Assembly (NCBI GenBank): GCA_025938055.1 | Contig: JAICQC010000007.1 | Span: 1 to 34,257, forward strand | Reading direction: 5' to 3' | DNA from: Anaerolineales bacterium | GTDB lineage: Bacteria; Chloroflexota; Anaerolineae; Anaerolineales; Villigracilaceae | Length of the DNA stretch: 34,257 nucleotides | Shown: positions 1 through 8,036 of the stretch, piece after piece | Layout of the letters: every line of letters begins with the position of its first letter | Numbering within the stretch: position 1 is the first letter of the stretch | Notes under the pieces: model-generated | What the model was told of the DNA's origin: nothing | Seen by the model: only the letters and a program-made list of their open reading frames with translations | Databases searched by the model: none | Position numbers and translations under genes: made by a program

Positions 1-2
1 CC

Positions 3-842
3 TGTTCCTATGAATCATCCTTGTATGACGATGCGCGTACGCCCATTGAAGTGCATGCACGCCGTGTGGAGTTCGATGATAACGATGCGATCCAGTGGAT
101 CCTGCGCGATATTACCGAACGCAAGGAACTGGATAGCCTGCGCGAAGACCTGACCGCGATGATCTACCATGACCTGCGTTCGCCGCTTGCGAATATTGTT
201 TCCAGCCTGGACGTGCTTTACAGCATGGTTCCAGACGATGACAAGGACACGGTGGAGACGATCCTGAAAATCGCGGAGAATTCAACCGACCGGATTCAGC
301 GCCTGGTCAGCTCCCTGCTGGATGTCAACCGCCTTGAATCCGGTCAGCCTGTTGCAGACCAGAAAGCTGTCGATTCGATCTCTTTGATCAAAAGGGCGGT
401 TCGCGACGTGGAGCCGGTCGCGAAGGGAAGGCGGCAAAAGGTTTTTGCAAGACTGCCGGAAGAGCTCCCGCCGATCTGGGTGGATGAGGACATGGCGCGC
501 AGGGTATTGATCAATTTGATGGAGAACGCGGTCAAATTCACGCCGCCCGATGGGAAGATCGAAGCTGGCGCGCAGCAGGAAGAGAACTGGGTGCATGTCT
601 GGGTGAAAGACAATGGTCCCGGCATCCCCACTGCGGAGCAGGAGAGAATATTCGATAAGTTCGCGCGCCTGCGCGGCAATAACAAATCAGGCGGATTGGG
701 GATCGGGCTTGCGTTTTGCCGTCTCGCGGTGCTGGGTCACGGCGGGAAGATCTGGGTGGAGAGCGAGCCGGGCAAAGGTGCAGTCTTTCACTTTACCTTC
801 CCGGTGGCAATCGAAGAGCAGCTGGCGGGCAAGCGCGAATGA
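3..842 (+). CDS. Sensor histidine kinase, C-terminal part (5' truncated by window edge)
   Basis: The frame is open to the left edge, so the N-terminus lies outside the window. The residues present begin with the end of a PAS/PAC module (about 1-40, ending in an ILRDITERK-type motif). A HisKA dimerisation/phosphotransfer domain follows, with the H-box histidine in MIYHDLRSPL near residue 56 of the visible protein. The C-terminus is a HATPase_c domain with the N box (LMENAVKF), a DNGPGIP G1 box and a GGLGIGLAFC G2 box. All catalytic motifs look intact, so this should be an active kinase that autophosphorylates on His and passes phosphate to a response regulator. No transmembrane segment is visible in the part present. 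The next gene starts 51 bases downstream and may be co-transcribed. The partner regulator is not identifiable from this window. Confidence 0.93.
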   Translation, partial: CSYESSLYDDARTPIEVHARRVEFDDNDAIQWILRDITERKELDSLREDLTAMIYHDLRSPLANIVSSLDVLYSMVPDDDKDTVETILKIAENSTDRIQRLVSSLLDVNRLESGQPVADQKAVDSISLIKRAVRDVEPVAKGRRQKVFARLPEELPPIWVDEDMARRVLINLMENAVKFTPPDGKIEAGAQQEENWVHVWVKDNGPGIPTAEQERIFDKFARLRGNNKSGGLGIGLAFCRLAVLGHGGKIWVESEPGKGAVFHFTFPVAIEEQLAGKRE

Positions 843-893
843 AAAACTGATAATTTTCCTGCGAACCGCGGGAGTAAACAGGAGCGTTGATCG

Positions 894-1757
894 ATGGATG
901 CAATTGCAGAGAATGTCTATATTGAAGACAAATATGTGGGCGTGACCCTGGGTGTGATCACCCAGCCCCGCGGTCTGATCCAGGTGGATGCGCCGCCCTC
1001 GCCGGAAGATGGACGCACCTGGCGCGCCTCACTGATGGGCATGGGCAACGGTCCTGAGCGTGTGCTGGTCAACCTCGACGCACACCCAGACCGCACACTC
1101 GGCGTCCGCGCCATGGATTGCACAGTCATCGCGCATGAGAAAACGGCGCTGGCGTTCCGCAACCGCCCGAACACGTTCAAGGCACAGGGCGATGAAACCG
1201 GCGCCAACTGGGAAGCCATCCCCGGGCTGGGAAGTGTCCGTTGGGCGCCGCCGGAGATATCCTTTGTAGACAAAATGACACTGCACTGGGGCGATTCGCC
1301 GATCCTGCTAGAGAGTCATCCCGGACCCTCTTCAGGCGCGATCTGGGTCATTCTGCCGGCAGAGAAAGTCGTCTTTGTAGGAGACGCCGTCACCAAGGCA
1401 CAGCCGCCCTTCCTGGCGCACGCCAACCTCCCCGAATGGATCGAGACGTTGAAAATCTTGCAGGCGCCGGAATACAAGGGCTTCACCATCGTGAGCGGGC
1501 GCGGCGGGGTGGTCACGCCGCAGGTCGTGCGGAGCCAGGCGGATGTGCTCAAGCGCATCAACGACAAGGTGGAAAAGCTGGGGAGTAAAAAATCACCGGC
1601 GCCCGCCATCGACAAACTTGCTGACCAGATCCTCAAGGATTTCAGGGTTCCAGCCGCGCGCCATAAGCAATATTCTCACCGCCTGCGGTATGGGCTGAAT
1701 CATTATTTCGCACGGCACTTTCACACAGCCTCCCGTTATGTGCTGGATGAGCAATGA
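894..1757 (+). CDS. Metallo-beta-lactamase-fold protein with degenerate metal site
   Basis: This 287-residue protein has the layout of an MBL-fold hydrolase, but several metal ligands are replaced. The usual HxHxDH motif reads D62-A-H64-P-D66-R67, so two of the four ligands (first and last His) are gone. A histidine corresponding to the third motif is present (ESHPGPSSG, H142), and so is the bridging aspartate (VFVGDAV, D164). The late GHG-type histidine appears as SGRGG near residue 202. I see the fold pattern and the substitutions; that it binds fewer metals or is catalytically altered is inference. The start is ATG 894, preceded by an AGGAG ribosome site at 880-884. The stop codon overlaps the start of the asparaginase gene by four bases (ATGA), so the two are probably translated together. 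Substrate unknown. Confidence 0.75.
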   Translation: MDAIAENVYIEDKYVGVTLGVITQPRGLIQVDAPPSPEDGRTWRASLMGMGNGPERVLVNLDAHPDRTLGVRAMDCTVIAHEKTALAFRNRPNTFKAQGDETGANWEAIPGLGSVRWAPPEISFVDKMTLHWGDSPILLESHPGPSSGAIWVILPAEKVVFVGDAVTKAQPPFLAHANLPEWIETLKILQAPEYKGFTIVSGRGGVVTPQVVRSQADVLKRINDKVEKLGSKKSPAPAIDKLADQILKDFRVPAARHKQYSHRLRYGLNHYFARHFHTASRYVLDEQ

Positions 1758-2818
1758 CAGCCCTGCCTCTCTTTGAAGTTACTCGCGGCGACGTTGTAGA
1801 ATCTGTCCATTTTGGTTCGATCGCAGTCGTGGACGCAAGTGGCAGGTTGATCTCATCGTATGGCGACCCGAAAGCGGTCGCCTTTTTGCGCTCCAGTGCC
1901 AAGCCGTTCCAGGCACTTCCGTTTGTCGAGCACGGCGGCGTGGAATACTTTGGGTTTACGCCGCGTGAACTTTCGATCGCCTGCGCTTCGCATGAGGGCA
2001 GTGACCTGCATGTGCAAACCGTTGCCGGTATCCAAAAGAAGATTGGCGTGGAGGAAAGCGCCTTACAATGCGGCATTCACATGCCCGGCGATGTGGATGC
2101 GTTCAAGTCGCTCATTGTGAATGGAAAACAGCCAACTCCCAACCAGAACAATTGCTCAGGCAAACATAGCGCGATGCTGGCATACGCGAAGATGCGCGAC
2201 CTGCCGCTTGAGAATTACCTCGATCACGAGCATCCCATTCAGCAGGAGATCCTCGCCACGTTCGCCGAAATGTGCCTGCTTCCGGGCAGGGAAGTGAAGC
2301 TGGGCACCGACGGTTGTTCCGCGCCTAACTTTGCAGTCCCGTTGTACAACGCCGCATATGCAATGGCGCGACTATGTGACCCGCGCCAACTTTCTGCGGA
2401 GCGTGCCTCCGCCTGCCGCAAGATCACCTCTGCCATGACCGCCCATCCTGAAATGGTCAGCGCGTATGGCGAGTTCGACGAGCAATTGATGAAAGCAGGC
2501 GATGGAAAGATCGTCTGCAAGCGCGGGGCAGAGGGATATCAGATCGTTGGTCTCCTGCCGGGCGTCCAGGGCGCTGACCTGCCCGGCGTGGGGATTGCGC
2601 TCAAGGTCTCTGACGGAGATGCCTCGCGCACAGCGCCTGACCTGACGCACACCACCCGCGTCCGTCCGGCAGTGACGCTCGAGATCCTACGTCAGCTTGG
2701 GGTGCTTTCCTCGAAACAGGCACAGTCTCTGGCTGCATTCGGACCCGTAAAGTCCATCAAGAACCACCGTGAGGTTGTCACCGGTCAATCCCGCCCGGTC
2801 TTCAGTCTCAGCGCGTAA
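1754..2818 (+). CDS. L-asparaginase, Rhizobium etli-type (asparaginase II / class 3, PF06089)
   Basis: This enzyme hydrolyses L-asparagine to aspartate and ammonia in the cytoplasm. The 354-residue protein carries the hallmarks of the Rhizobium-type family, which is unrelated to the E. coli AnsA/AnsB fold. There is a Ser-x-x-Lys-like tandem in RSSAKP (S47, K50), a second serine in ACASHEG (S79), a zinc-site motif NCSGKH (C134, K137) and the third ligand Cys in LGTDGCSAP (C188). A CKRGAEG lysine (K256) could be the second Ser-Lys partner. These positions line up almost one-for-one with those I recall for R. etli ReAV. The length is typical. Its start overlaps the stop of the MBL-fold gene, so their functions may be linked, but nothing else indicates how. 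Confidence 0.92.
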   Translation: MTALPLFEVTRGDVVESVHFGSIAVVDASGRLISSYGDPKAVAFLRSSAKPFQALPFVEHGGVEYFGFTPRELSIACASHEGSDLHVQTVAGIQKKIGVEESALQCGIHMPGDVDAFKSLIVNGKQPTPNQNNCSGKHSAMLAYAKMRDLPLENYLDHEHPIQQEILATFAEMCLLPGREVKLGTDGCSAPNFAVPLYNAAYAMARLCDPRQLSAERASACRKITSAMTAHPEMVSAYGEFDEQLMKAGDGKIVCKRGAEGYQIVGLLPGVQGADLPGVGIALKVSDGDASRTAPDLTHTTRVRPAVTLEILRQLGVLSSKQAQSLAAFGPVKSIKNHREVVTGQSRPVFSLSA

Positions 2819-2854
2819 TCCGAAGAGGCTTCACTGGGTCTTACTATCGGGTTG

Positions 2855-2884
2855 TTGTTTGCACAAGACAATGAGTGTTACAAT
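2855..2884 (+). promoter_or_regulatory. Candidate promoter for the REC-GAF / histidine kinase pair
   Basis: A TTGTTT -35-like hexamer (2855-2860) lies 18 bases before a TACAAT -10-like hexamer (2879-2884). This is in the 104-base gap between the asparaginase stop and the ATG at 2923. The predicted leader is about 30 bases. Assigned by eye only. Confidence 0.35.
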
Positions 2885-2922
2885 CGAAACAGGAAAAGAA
2901 CTGTTACCTAGAGAGTTAATTT

Positions 2923-4092
2923 ATGGCTTCTGCTGGGGACCGCATTTTACTCGTCGAAGACGACCCTGAAATCAGTGATTTGATCGCGCGCCAAACCCTC
3001 ATCCCTGTGGGCTATTATGTGGATGTGGTAATTGACTCGGCTGCCGCGATCAAGCAGGCTCTTCTCACACCTCCTGATTTGATCATTGCAGACTTGAACA
3101 TGCCTGGCTTGAGCACGAAAGACATGCTGGTGGCGTTTGCCGCGCAGGGTCTCAGCACGCCTGTACTGGTGATTGCCGGCAAGGGGCAGGAGCAGGATAT
3201 CATTCAAGCCTTCCGTCTCGGCGCCGCCGATTATCTGTTGTGGCCCGCGCGCGACGCCGAGGTGCTTTCGGTGGTGGAACGTGTGCTGAGCCGTGTCCAT
3301 GAAGCGCGTGATCGCCAGCGGCTCGACCTGAAACTGAGTGAAGTCAATCGGCAGCTTCAGCGCCGGGGCAGTGAATTGACTGCCCTTGCCAATCTGGGCA
3401 AGGCAGTCGTTTCGGTGGCAGATCATCACTCTTTATTTCGGAAAATTATCGAGGCGGCTATCCAGGTCTCTGACGCAAATATTGCCTGGCTGCTTGTCCG
3501 TGATGAGGAAAGTAAACAATTCCTGCTCGTGGCGCACAAGGGCTTGCCTCAGGTCTGGGCAAAAAAGATAAACATGCCTTTGGATGATGGGCTCAGCGGG
3601 TTGGTGGCACTTTCCGGCGAGACCCTATCCATCGCGGGCGAGCCGCTGCTGCGATTTAGGGTTGCCAATCTGGGAAGGTCTGCGTGTGTGGTGCCGATCA
3701 AAATTCAGAGGGAAGTGATCGGTATGCTGGTGGTGATCCGCAAAGACTCACGTCCATTTGAAAAAATGGAACAGATGCTGCTTGAGGCAATCTCTGATTA
3801 TGCCTCTATTTCGCTCTTGAATGCCCGCTTATTCAGGGCGTTGAATAATCAACTGAACGCATCCAAAGAAGGCGGGAATCAACATGCGCGGTGGGAATCG
3901 ATGCGAAGTACCATCGCAGAGGAGTTGCATTCTGCAACTCCTCCCATGGATCAATTGTTGGCTGAGAGACTTGGCAGCCTCACCGACGCTCAGCGTAAGG
4001 CACTGCAAACTGTCCATGCCGGGTTACAGCGTTTGGCGGGAATGATCGAAAAGACCGCGCCTTCGGTTCCCGTTGCCCCAAAAAAGAAGTAA
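2923..4092 (+). CDS. Receiver-GAF protein with degenerate HisKA-like C-terminus
   Basis: This 389-residue soluble signalling protein starts with a receiver domain (about 7-125) that has an acidic pair (VEDD) and the phospho-acceptor aspartate in ADLNMPG (D57). The conserved switch Thr is Ala (VIAG, A85) and the conserved Lys is Trp (LLWP, W107). A helical linker (about 125-155) and a GAF domain (about 155-320) follow. The last 60 residues resemble the HisKA domain of the gene immediately downstream: LGSLTDAQRKAL here matches VGPLNDHQREFL there. The H-box position reads IAEELHSA, so the phosphorylatable His is replaced by Glu, and there is no HATPase domain. It may be a non-catalytic partner that dimerises with or tunes the downstream kinase; that is inference. 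The next gene begins 19 bases later. Confidence 0.85.
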   Translation: MASAGDRILLVEDDPEISDLIARQTLIPVGYYVDVVIDSAAAIKQALLTPPDLIIADLNMPGLSTKDMLVAFAAQGLSTPVLVIAGKGQEQDIIQAFRLGAADYLLWPARDAEVLSVVERVLSRVHEARDRQRLDLKLSEVNRQLQRRGSELTALANLGKAVVSVADHHSLFRKIIEAAIQVSDANIAWLLVRDEESKQFLLVAHKGLPQVWAKKINMPLDDGLSGLVALSGETLSIAGEPLLRFRVANLGRSACVVPIKIQREVIGMLVVIRKDSRPFEKMEQMLLEAISDYASISLLNARLFRALNNQLNASKEGGNQHARWESMRSTIAEELHSATPPMDQLLAERLGSLTDAQRKALQTVHAGLQRLAGMIEKTAPSVPVAPKKK

Positions 4093-4111
4093 AATTCCAT
4101 CGTCGCATACT

Positions 4112-5587
4112 ATGCTGAAACCTGATTTGATCCTTCTGGCTCTGGAAGAATCTTCCATTTTGAATTTAATGGATCGTGTCTTGCGGGCCGTTAAATATGA
4201 AACAGCCGCTGCCCGTGATGTGCAGGCATTGGGGAAAATCCTGAAAGAGGCGGCGCCATCCCTTCTGCTGATCGGGGAGCATTTTGACGGGCACGAGGGG
4301 ATAAAAATTGCCAAAGAACTGCAGGAACGCTTCCCCACACTGCCCGTCCTCCTCTATACCGAGAAGTTAAAGCCGGAGTTGATCAGGGGTCTTTTTCGTC
4401 TCGGGCTGGGCGGGTATCTATCTCCTCCTCTCAAAACAGACGATATCGTTGACGCTGTAGAAAACAGCCTCAAGAACGCGCACCGGGTTGGGGATTGGCT
4501 TCGCAAGGAGGTCAACCGGACGACGGCTTCGCTGCAAAAGCGCGCCCAGATCTCGGAAGCCGAACGCACACGTTTAGAGACTGTGTTTAATAACATTCAG
4601 GACAGCGTCATGATCCTCAGTCCGGAGAATGTAATTCTTCTGGTAAACCCGGCGATGTGCCGGGCGTTTGGGATTAACGCGCAGACCACGATTGGCAAAC
4701 CCGTGCTGGAGGTAATCACGCATCCTGACCTGCTCACCCTGATCACGCGCGCCGATACGAATGATCCCTACCAATATCACGAGGTTAGCTTCCCAGATGG
4801 GAGGGTGGGCAATGCCCAGTTCACAACCATCCAGGGAGTTGGGTATGCCCTCACCATGCAGGACATTACGTATCTCAAGGAAGTGGATCGCATCCGTAGT
4901 GAATTTGTGCATACTGTTTCACACGATCTGCGTTCACCGCTCACTTCCGTCATTGGGTATAGCGAGCTGGTGGAGCGGGTGGGACCACTCAATGACCACC
5001 AGCGCGAATTCCTGCGCCGCATTCAGGACAGCATCCAGCATATTACCTCGCTGATCAATGACCTGCTTGACCTCGGCAGTATCGAGGCTGGCATGGATAC
5101 CCGCCGCGAATTCGTCCAGTTGGAAGGCATTTTGCGCTATACGATCGATATGCTGCACGGGCAGATCAAATCCAAACAACTCCAGGTTCACACAGACGTT
5201 GCTCCGGCGCTGCCTGCCTTACGAGCAAACCCGATTCGTCTGCGGCAGGTGCTCGATAACGTTGTCGGGAATGCAATCAAATACTCTCATCCCGATGGCG
5301 AAATTCGTATCTCCATTCACGCGGAGGCAGATCAGGTGATCTTACAGGTCACAGACCAGGGACCCGGAATCCCATCCACCGACCAGCCGCACATTTTTGA
5401 TAAATTTTATCGAGCCACAAATATCAGCCCGGATGTGGAAGGCTCCGGGCTTGGGCTTGCGATCGTCAAAAATATTGTGGAAAACCATCAGGGACGCATC
5501 TGGGTAGAATCGACGGTGGGAAAGGGCAGTTCCTTTTTTATCGTACTGCCTGTTATGGCGGAACCCGTGCTTTCATCGAAGAAATAA
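4112..5587 (+). CDS. Hybrid sensor histidine kinase: pseudo-receiver, PAS, HisKA, HATPase
   Basis: I take ATG 4112 (491 residues) as the start. An upstream in-frame TTG at 4073 would overlap the previous gene and add a non-conserved leader. Residues 4-120 form a receiver-like domain in which the phospho-acceptor Asp is Gly (LLLIG, G55) and the conserved Lys is Pro (P105), so it is probably a non-phosphorylatable pseudo-receiver. A coiled linker leads to a PAS domain (about 153-255). The HisKA domain has an intact H-box (TVSHDLRSPL, H271). The HATPase domain has N387 in the N box, DQGPGIP at 415-421 and GSGLGLA at 444-450. The kinase core therefore looks active, and no membrane helices are seen. 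The gene follows the REC-GAF gene by 19 bases and almost certainly shares its transcript. Confidence 0.93.
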   Translation: MLKPDLILLALEESSILNLMDRVLRAVKYETAAARDVQALGKILKEAAPSLLLIGEHFDGHEGIKIAKELQERFPTLPVLLYTEKLKPELIRGLFRLGLGGYLSPPLKTDDIVDAVENSLKNAHRVGDWLRKEVNRTTASLQKRAQISEAERTRLETVFNNIQDSVMILSPENVILLVNPAMCRAFGINAQTTIGKPVLEVITHPDLLTLITRADTNDPYQYHEVSFPDGRVGNAQFTTIQGVGYALTMQDITYLKEVDRIRSEFVHTVSHDLRSPLTSVIGYSELVERVGPLNDHQREFLRRIQDSIQHITSLINDLLDLGSIEAGMDTRREFVQLEGILRYTIDMLHGQIKSKQLQVHTDVAPALPALRANPIRLRQVLDNVVGNAIKYSHPDGEIRISIHAEADQVILQVTDQGPGIPSTDQPHIFDKFYRATNISPDVEGSGLGLAIVKNIVENHQGRIWVESTVGKGSSFFIVLPVMAEPVLSSKK

Positions 5588-5664
5588 GACGCAATTCCCG
5601 CTAATGATAAATCCCCGTACTGGTTAACAAATGCCTGCGCCGATACGCCAACGCAGTCGACTGA

Positions 5665-6285
5665 TTATTTTCGCGGCAAGCGCGAGAGCAGGGAATCCTT
5701 GGGTCGCTTCGACGTGGGTGGGTTTGAGTCGATCCCTGAGCGCATACTTTCAAGCTCAGAACTGAAGCGCATCCAATCCTGCACCAGGATCACCAGATGG
5801 GGCGTTTTATCCTTAAAGAAGAATCGATGCAGAAAGAGTCGCAGCAGACTGGGTGAGATGGGATATCCCCTCAGATCGATCACGAGCGCAGTCTTGTTGG
5901 CGAGCGGCGAGAACATCTCGCGCACCCAGCCAGACATGCTTTTACTTGAAAATAAATAGCGCATCTCGGTCGCGGTCGTTTTCTTGATGCGTTTGTAGGA
6001 AATGTTCATCCGCATGAACGGCGTGACCAGTTTCAGATAGGTGGGATAAGGCTGCACATACGCCAAAAATCGAATGACCCAAAAGAATATTCCGAGCAGA
6101 ATCGCCAGCCCGCCAATCGCTGCAAAGAGCTGCCAGCGCCAGGGCAGGAATCGTCCCAGTGGTGCGATGTATTCGCTATATGCCAGGGCGAACATGCCAA
6201 GACCGATGGCGATCAGGGCGGACCACCAGCGGTTAACGATGTGTCGGTAGACCATTAATGGATATCTATGCCCCGCACGTGCCAT
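5665..6285 (-). CDS. Two-TM membrane protein with cytoplasmic PH-like domain (tentative)
   Basis: This is a 206-residue protein if started at ATG 6285; the TTG at 6291 would overlap the upstream gene. A short basic N-terminus is followed by two hydrophobic helices (about 22-42 and 50-75) and then a soluble domain of about 130 residues ending in a basic, Ser/Pro-rich tail. The arrangement of a short N-tail, TM hairpin and beta-rich domain is like bacterial PH-domain proteins (bPH/DUF304-like), but no diagnostic motif is visible and I do not claim a family. It sits 2 bases after the translin-family gene, so it is probably translated from the same mRNA and could tether that complex to the membrane. 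The latter is speculation. Confidence 0.7.
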   Translation of the reverse strand: MARAGHRYPLMVYRHIVNRWWSALIAIGLGMFALAYSEYIAPLGRFLPWRWQLFAAIGGLAILLGIFFWVIRFLAYVQPYPTYLKLVTPFMRMNISYKRIKKTTATEMRYLFSSKSMSGWVREMFSPLANKTALVIDLRGYPISPSLLRLFLHRFFFKDKTPHLVILVQDWMRFSSELESMRSGIDSNPPTSKRPKDSLLSRLPRK

Positions 6286-6287
6286 CC

Positions 6288-6974
6288 TCAATCATCCTCA
6301 TCCATGGGGATGGATAGCCCGCTCCCCGCCTCGTCCAAGTGGCCGCCGTTTAATTGACTGCTCAAATTCCGGATCGCTTCTGCCAGATTCTCGCCGCGCA
6401 GACTGAACGTTACATCACCGCGCGTCTTCTCGATGATGCCGCGTGCCAGGTCGGTCTGCCGGCGGAGTCCGTTCGTGATCGCGTCGGGATAGTCCATCGT
6501 CACGAGCACCGCGTAGATTTCGTCCATGTGACCGAGCAGCCGTTCTGCCTCCTGTGAATACCCCGAGCGCAGGATGTCGAGCGTGCGCCGACGCAATTCG
6601 CCCACCACTTCAGCCAGCCCGTTGAGATAGGTGGCTTCCTGCACACCCAGCTCCTCGGGAGTCTGGAGCGGCTGGTTCAGGATCAATGCGCAGGTCACGT
6701 TGGCTTCGACGAATTCCTTGAGCGAATCCTGGGTGTACCCGGCAAAAAACAACTCGGGATGCTCCTTCAGCTCACCGCGCAAGATGTCTGCGAGTTTCTG
6801 TGCCTCTGATAGATTCGCCTCCATGCCTTCCGTATCGTCCCTATGCACGGCGCGGATCGCCAGCGAACAGGCGCGTGTAAGTTGACGAGCTTGTTTAAGC
6901 GCCTCATCCCGTTTGGATGTCCGCAGGTCGAAGTTCTGGCGGATTCGTTCGGCTATGTTTTCAAGCTTGTACAT
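6288..6974 (-). CDS. Translin family protein
   Basis: This all-helical 228-residue protein is recognisable as a bacterial or archaeal-type translin/TRAX relative. It has a basic N-terminal helix, the region RGELKEHPELFFAGYTQDS and FVEANVTCAL (about 65-95), a central LGVQEATYLNGLAEVVGELRR block, and the family C-terminal signature DYPDAITNGLRRQTD followed by ARGIIEKTRGDVT (about 160-190). In eukaryotes translin/TRAX (C3PO) forms octameric shells that bind and cleave RNA; the activity of bacterial homologues is much less clear. The acidic C-terminus (IPMDEDD) is a lineage-specific tail. It is sometimes mis-annotated as a haloacid dehalogenase. On this strand it follows ssb and a DUF3467 gene and precedes the membrane protein by 2 bases, suggesting a nucleic-acid-related operon. 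Confidence 0.83.
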   Translation of the reverse strand: MYKLENIAERIRQNFDLRTSKRDEALKQARQLTRACSLAIRAVHRDDTEGMEANLSEAQKLADILRGELKEHPELFFAGYTQDSLKEFVEANVTCALILNQPLQTPEELGVQEATYLNGLAEVVGELRRRTLDILRSGYSQEAERLLGHMDEIYAVLVTMDYPDAITNGLRRQTDLARGIIEKTRGDVTFSLRGENLAEAIRNLSSQLNGGHLDEAGSGLSIPMDEDD

Positions 6975-7015
6975 GATTCACTCGGATTTATTTTCAACAA
7001 AATGGGGTTATGAAA

Positions 7016-7339
7016 TTATTCTTTTGGCGGCTCGGGAGGGTGAGGGGGGCGGAAAAGGCTCTCAGCCAGTGAATTGTTGCTTGGCACATGGATCTCACCG
7101 AACGCTGCCTCGAAGCGCGCGATGTTTTCGGTGAGCGCCCGCAGAAGCAGTTTCGCGCTGAGCGGAGTCATGACTACGCGTGAGCGGATGTTCGCCGTCG
7201 TTTCACCGGGCAGGATATGAGCAAAGTCGATCACGATATCCGCAGGGGAATGTGAGATACGTGCCAGGTTGGCGTAGGCAGGTTCCATCCCCTCGGGAAC
7301 GTTGATCTTGGGTCCAACAGGTTGAGAGGGTGTGGTCAT
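7016..7339 (-). CDS. DUF3467 family protein
   Basis: This 107-residue cytoplasmic protein matches the pattern of DUF3467. A core of about 75 residues begins with YANLARISHSPADIVIDFAHILPG and is followed by RSRVVMTPLSAKLLLRALTENIARFEAAFG. A disordered Pro-rich end (PPHPPEPPKE) follows the core. The function of the family is not established; it is a small beta-rich protein found next to many different genes. It lies between ssb (80 bases upstream) and the translin gene (41 bases downstream), all on the minus strand. Confidence 0.85.
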   Translation of the reverse strand: MTTPSQPVGPKINVPEGMEPAYANLARISHSPADIVIDFAHILPGETTANIRSRVVMTPLSAKLLLRALTENIARFEAAFGEIHVPSNNSLAESLFRPPHPPEPPKE

Positions 7340-7419
7340 AGAACGGTCCTGTAGGTTTAACGGTCTACAAACCTGCCTGCTTGGATGTGAAATCCGTTAG
7401 GCTTGTGAGATATTGTAGA

Positions 7420-7845
7420 CTAAAAGGGAATGTCATCTTCGGCCGGGATCTCTGCCCCTTCCATGCTGCCCATCATGGGACCTTCTCCACTCATTTCCCC
7501 GCGCGAAGACAGGAAGCGCACCGTACCAGCCGTCACCTCGAAGGATGCGCCCATTGAACCATCCTGCTTGTTCCAGATGCGAGGTCCGCCGGTGTTTTTG
7601 TCGGGTGTGAGACGCCCCTCGATCAGAACTTTTGAGCCTTTCTTGAGATACTGGTTGCAGATTTCAGCCTGCTTGCCCCACGTGGTGACACGAAACCAAA
7701 TCGTTTCCTTAACCTGTTCGCCATTACCGGTGGTGTACTGGCGATTCGTAGCAACGGAAAAGGAGGTAACGGCCTGACCTGAAGGGGTATAGCGCATTTC
7801 AGGGTCCTTGCCGACGTTGCCTACGATAATAATGGTGTGAAACAT
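7420..7845 (-). CDS. ssb: Single-stranded DNA-binding protein
   Basis: SSB binds ssDNA as a tetramer during replication, recombination and repair. The 141-residue protein opens with the OB-fold start MFHTIIIVGNVGKDPEMRYT. It contains the conserved FSVATNRQY, ETIWFRVTTWGKQAEICNQYLKKGSKVLIEGRL-type blocks (about 1-105). After a Gly/Met/acidic linker it ends in the canonical acidic tip DDIPF, which recruits partner proteins. The start ATG at 7845 has a strong TAAGGAG ribosome site just upstream on the minus strand. It is the first gene of a run of four minus-strand genes (ssb, DUF3467, translin, membrane protein). Confidence 0.96.
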   Translation of the reverse strand: MFHTIIIVGNVGKDPEMRYTPSGQAVTSFSVATNRQYTTGNGEQVKETIWFRVTTWGKQAEICNQYLKKGSKVLIEGRLTPDKNTGGPRIWNKQDGSMGASFEVTAGTVRFLSSRGEMSGEGPMMGSMEGAEIPAEDDIPF

Positions 7846-7899
7846 GGGAATCTCCTTAGTGCCTAGGTACCCGCCGAACTACGACGGGGGAATAAGATA

Positions 7900-7916
7900 A
7901 AGAGTATTTTACTCTT
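7900..7916. promoter_or_regulatory. AT-rich palindrome upstream of ssb
   Basis: A perfect 7-base inverted repeat with a 3-base spacer (AAGAGTA-TTT-TACTCTT) lies 55 bases upstream of the ssb start and about 120 bases before the GNAT gene on the other strand. It could be a repressor site in the ssb promoter region. No known LexA-type box is recognised. Confidence 0.3.
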
Positions 7917-8036
7917 ACTTTGATGATTTGTTAACGTGAAAGGTAACGAAAAGCGCTTTTGCCTGTTTTGTAAGAAAATGTGATCTTTTGTGTCTCAATA
8001 TCTACCTCGCAAAATAAAAGCCGAAGGAGAAGAAAT

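Noticed and set aside
7351..7376. Imperfect inverted repeat GTAGGTTT / AAACCTGC upstream of the DUF3467 gene
   Set aside because: Only 7 of 8 bases pair and there is no T run; too weak to call an attenuator.
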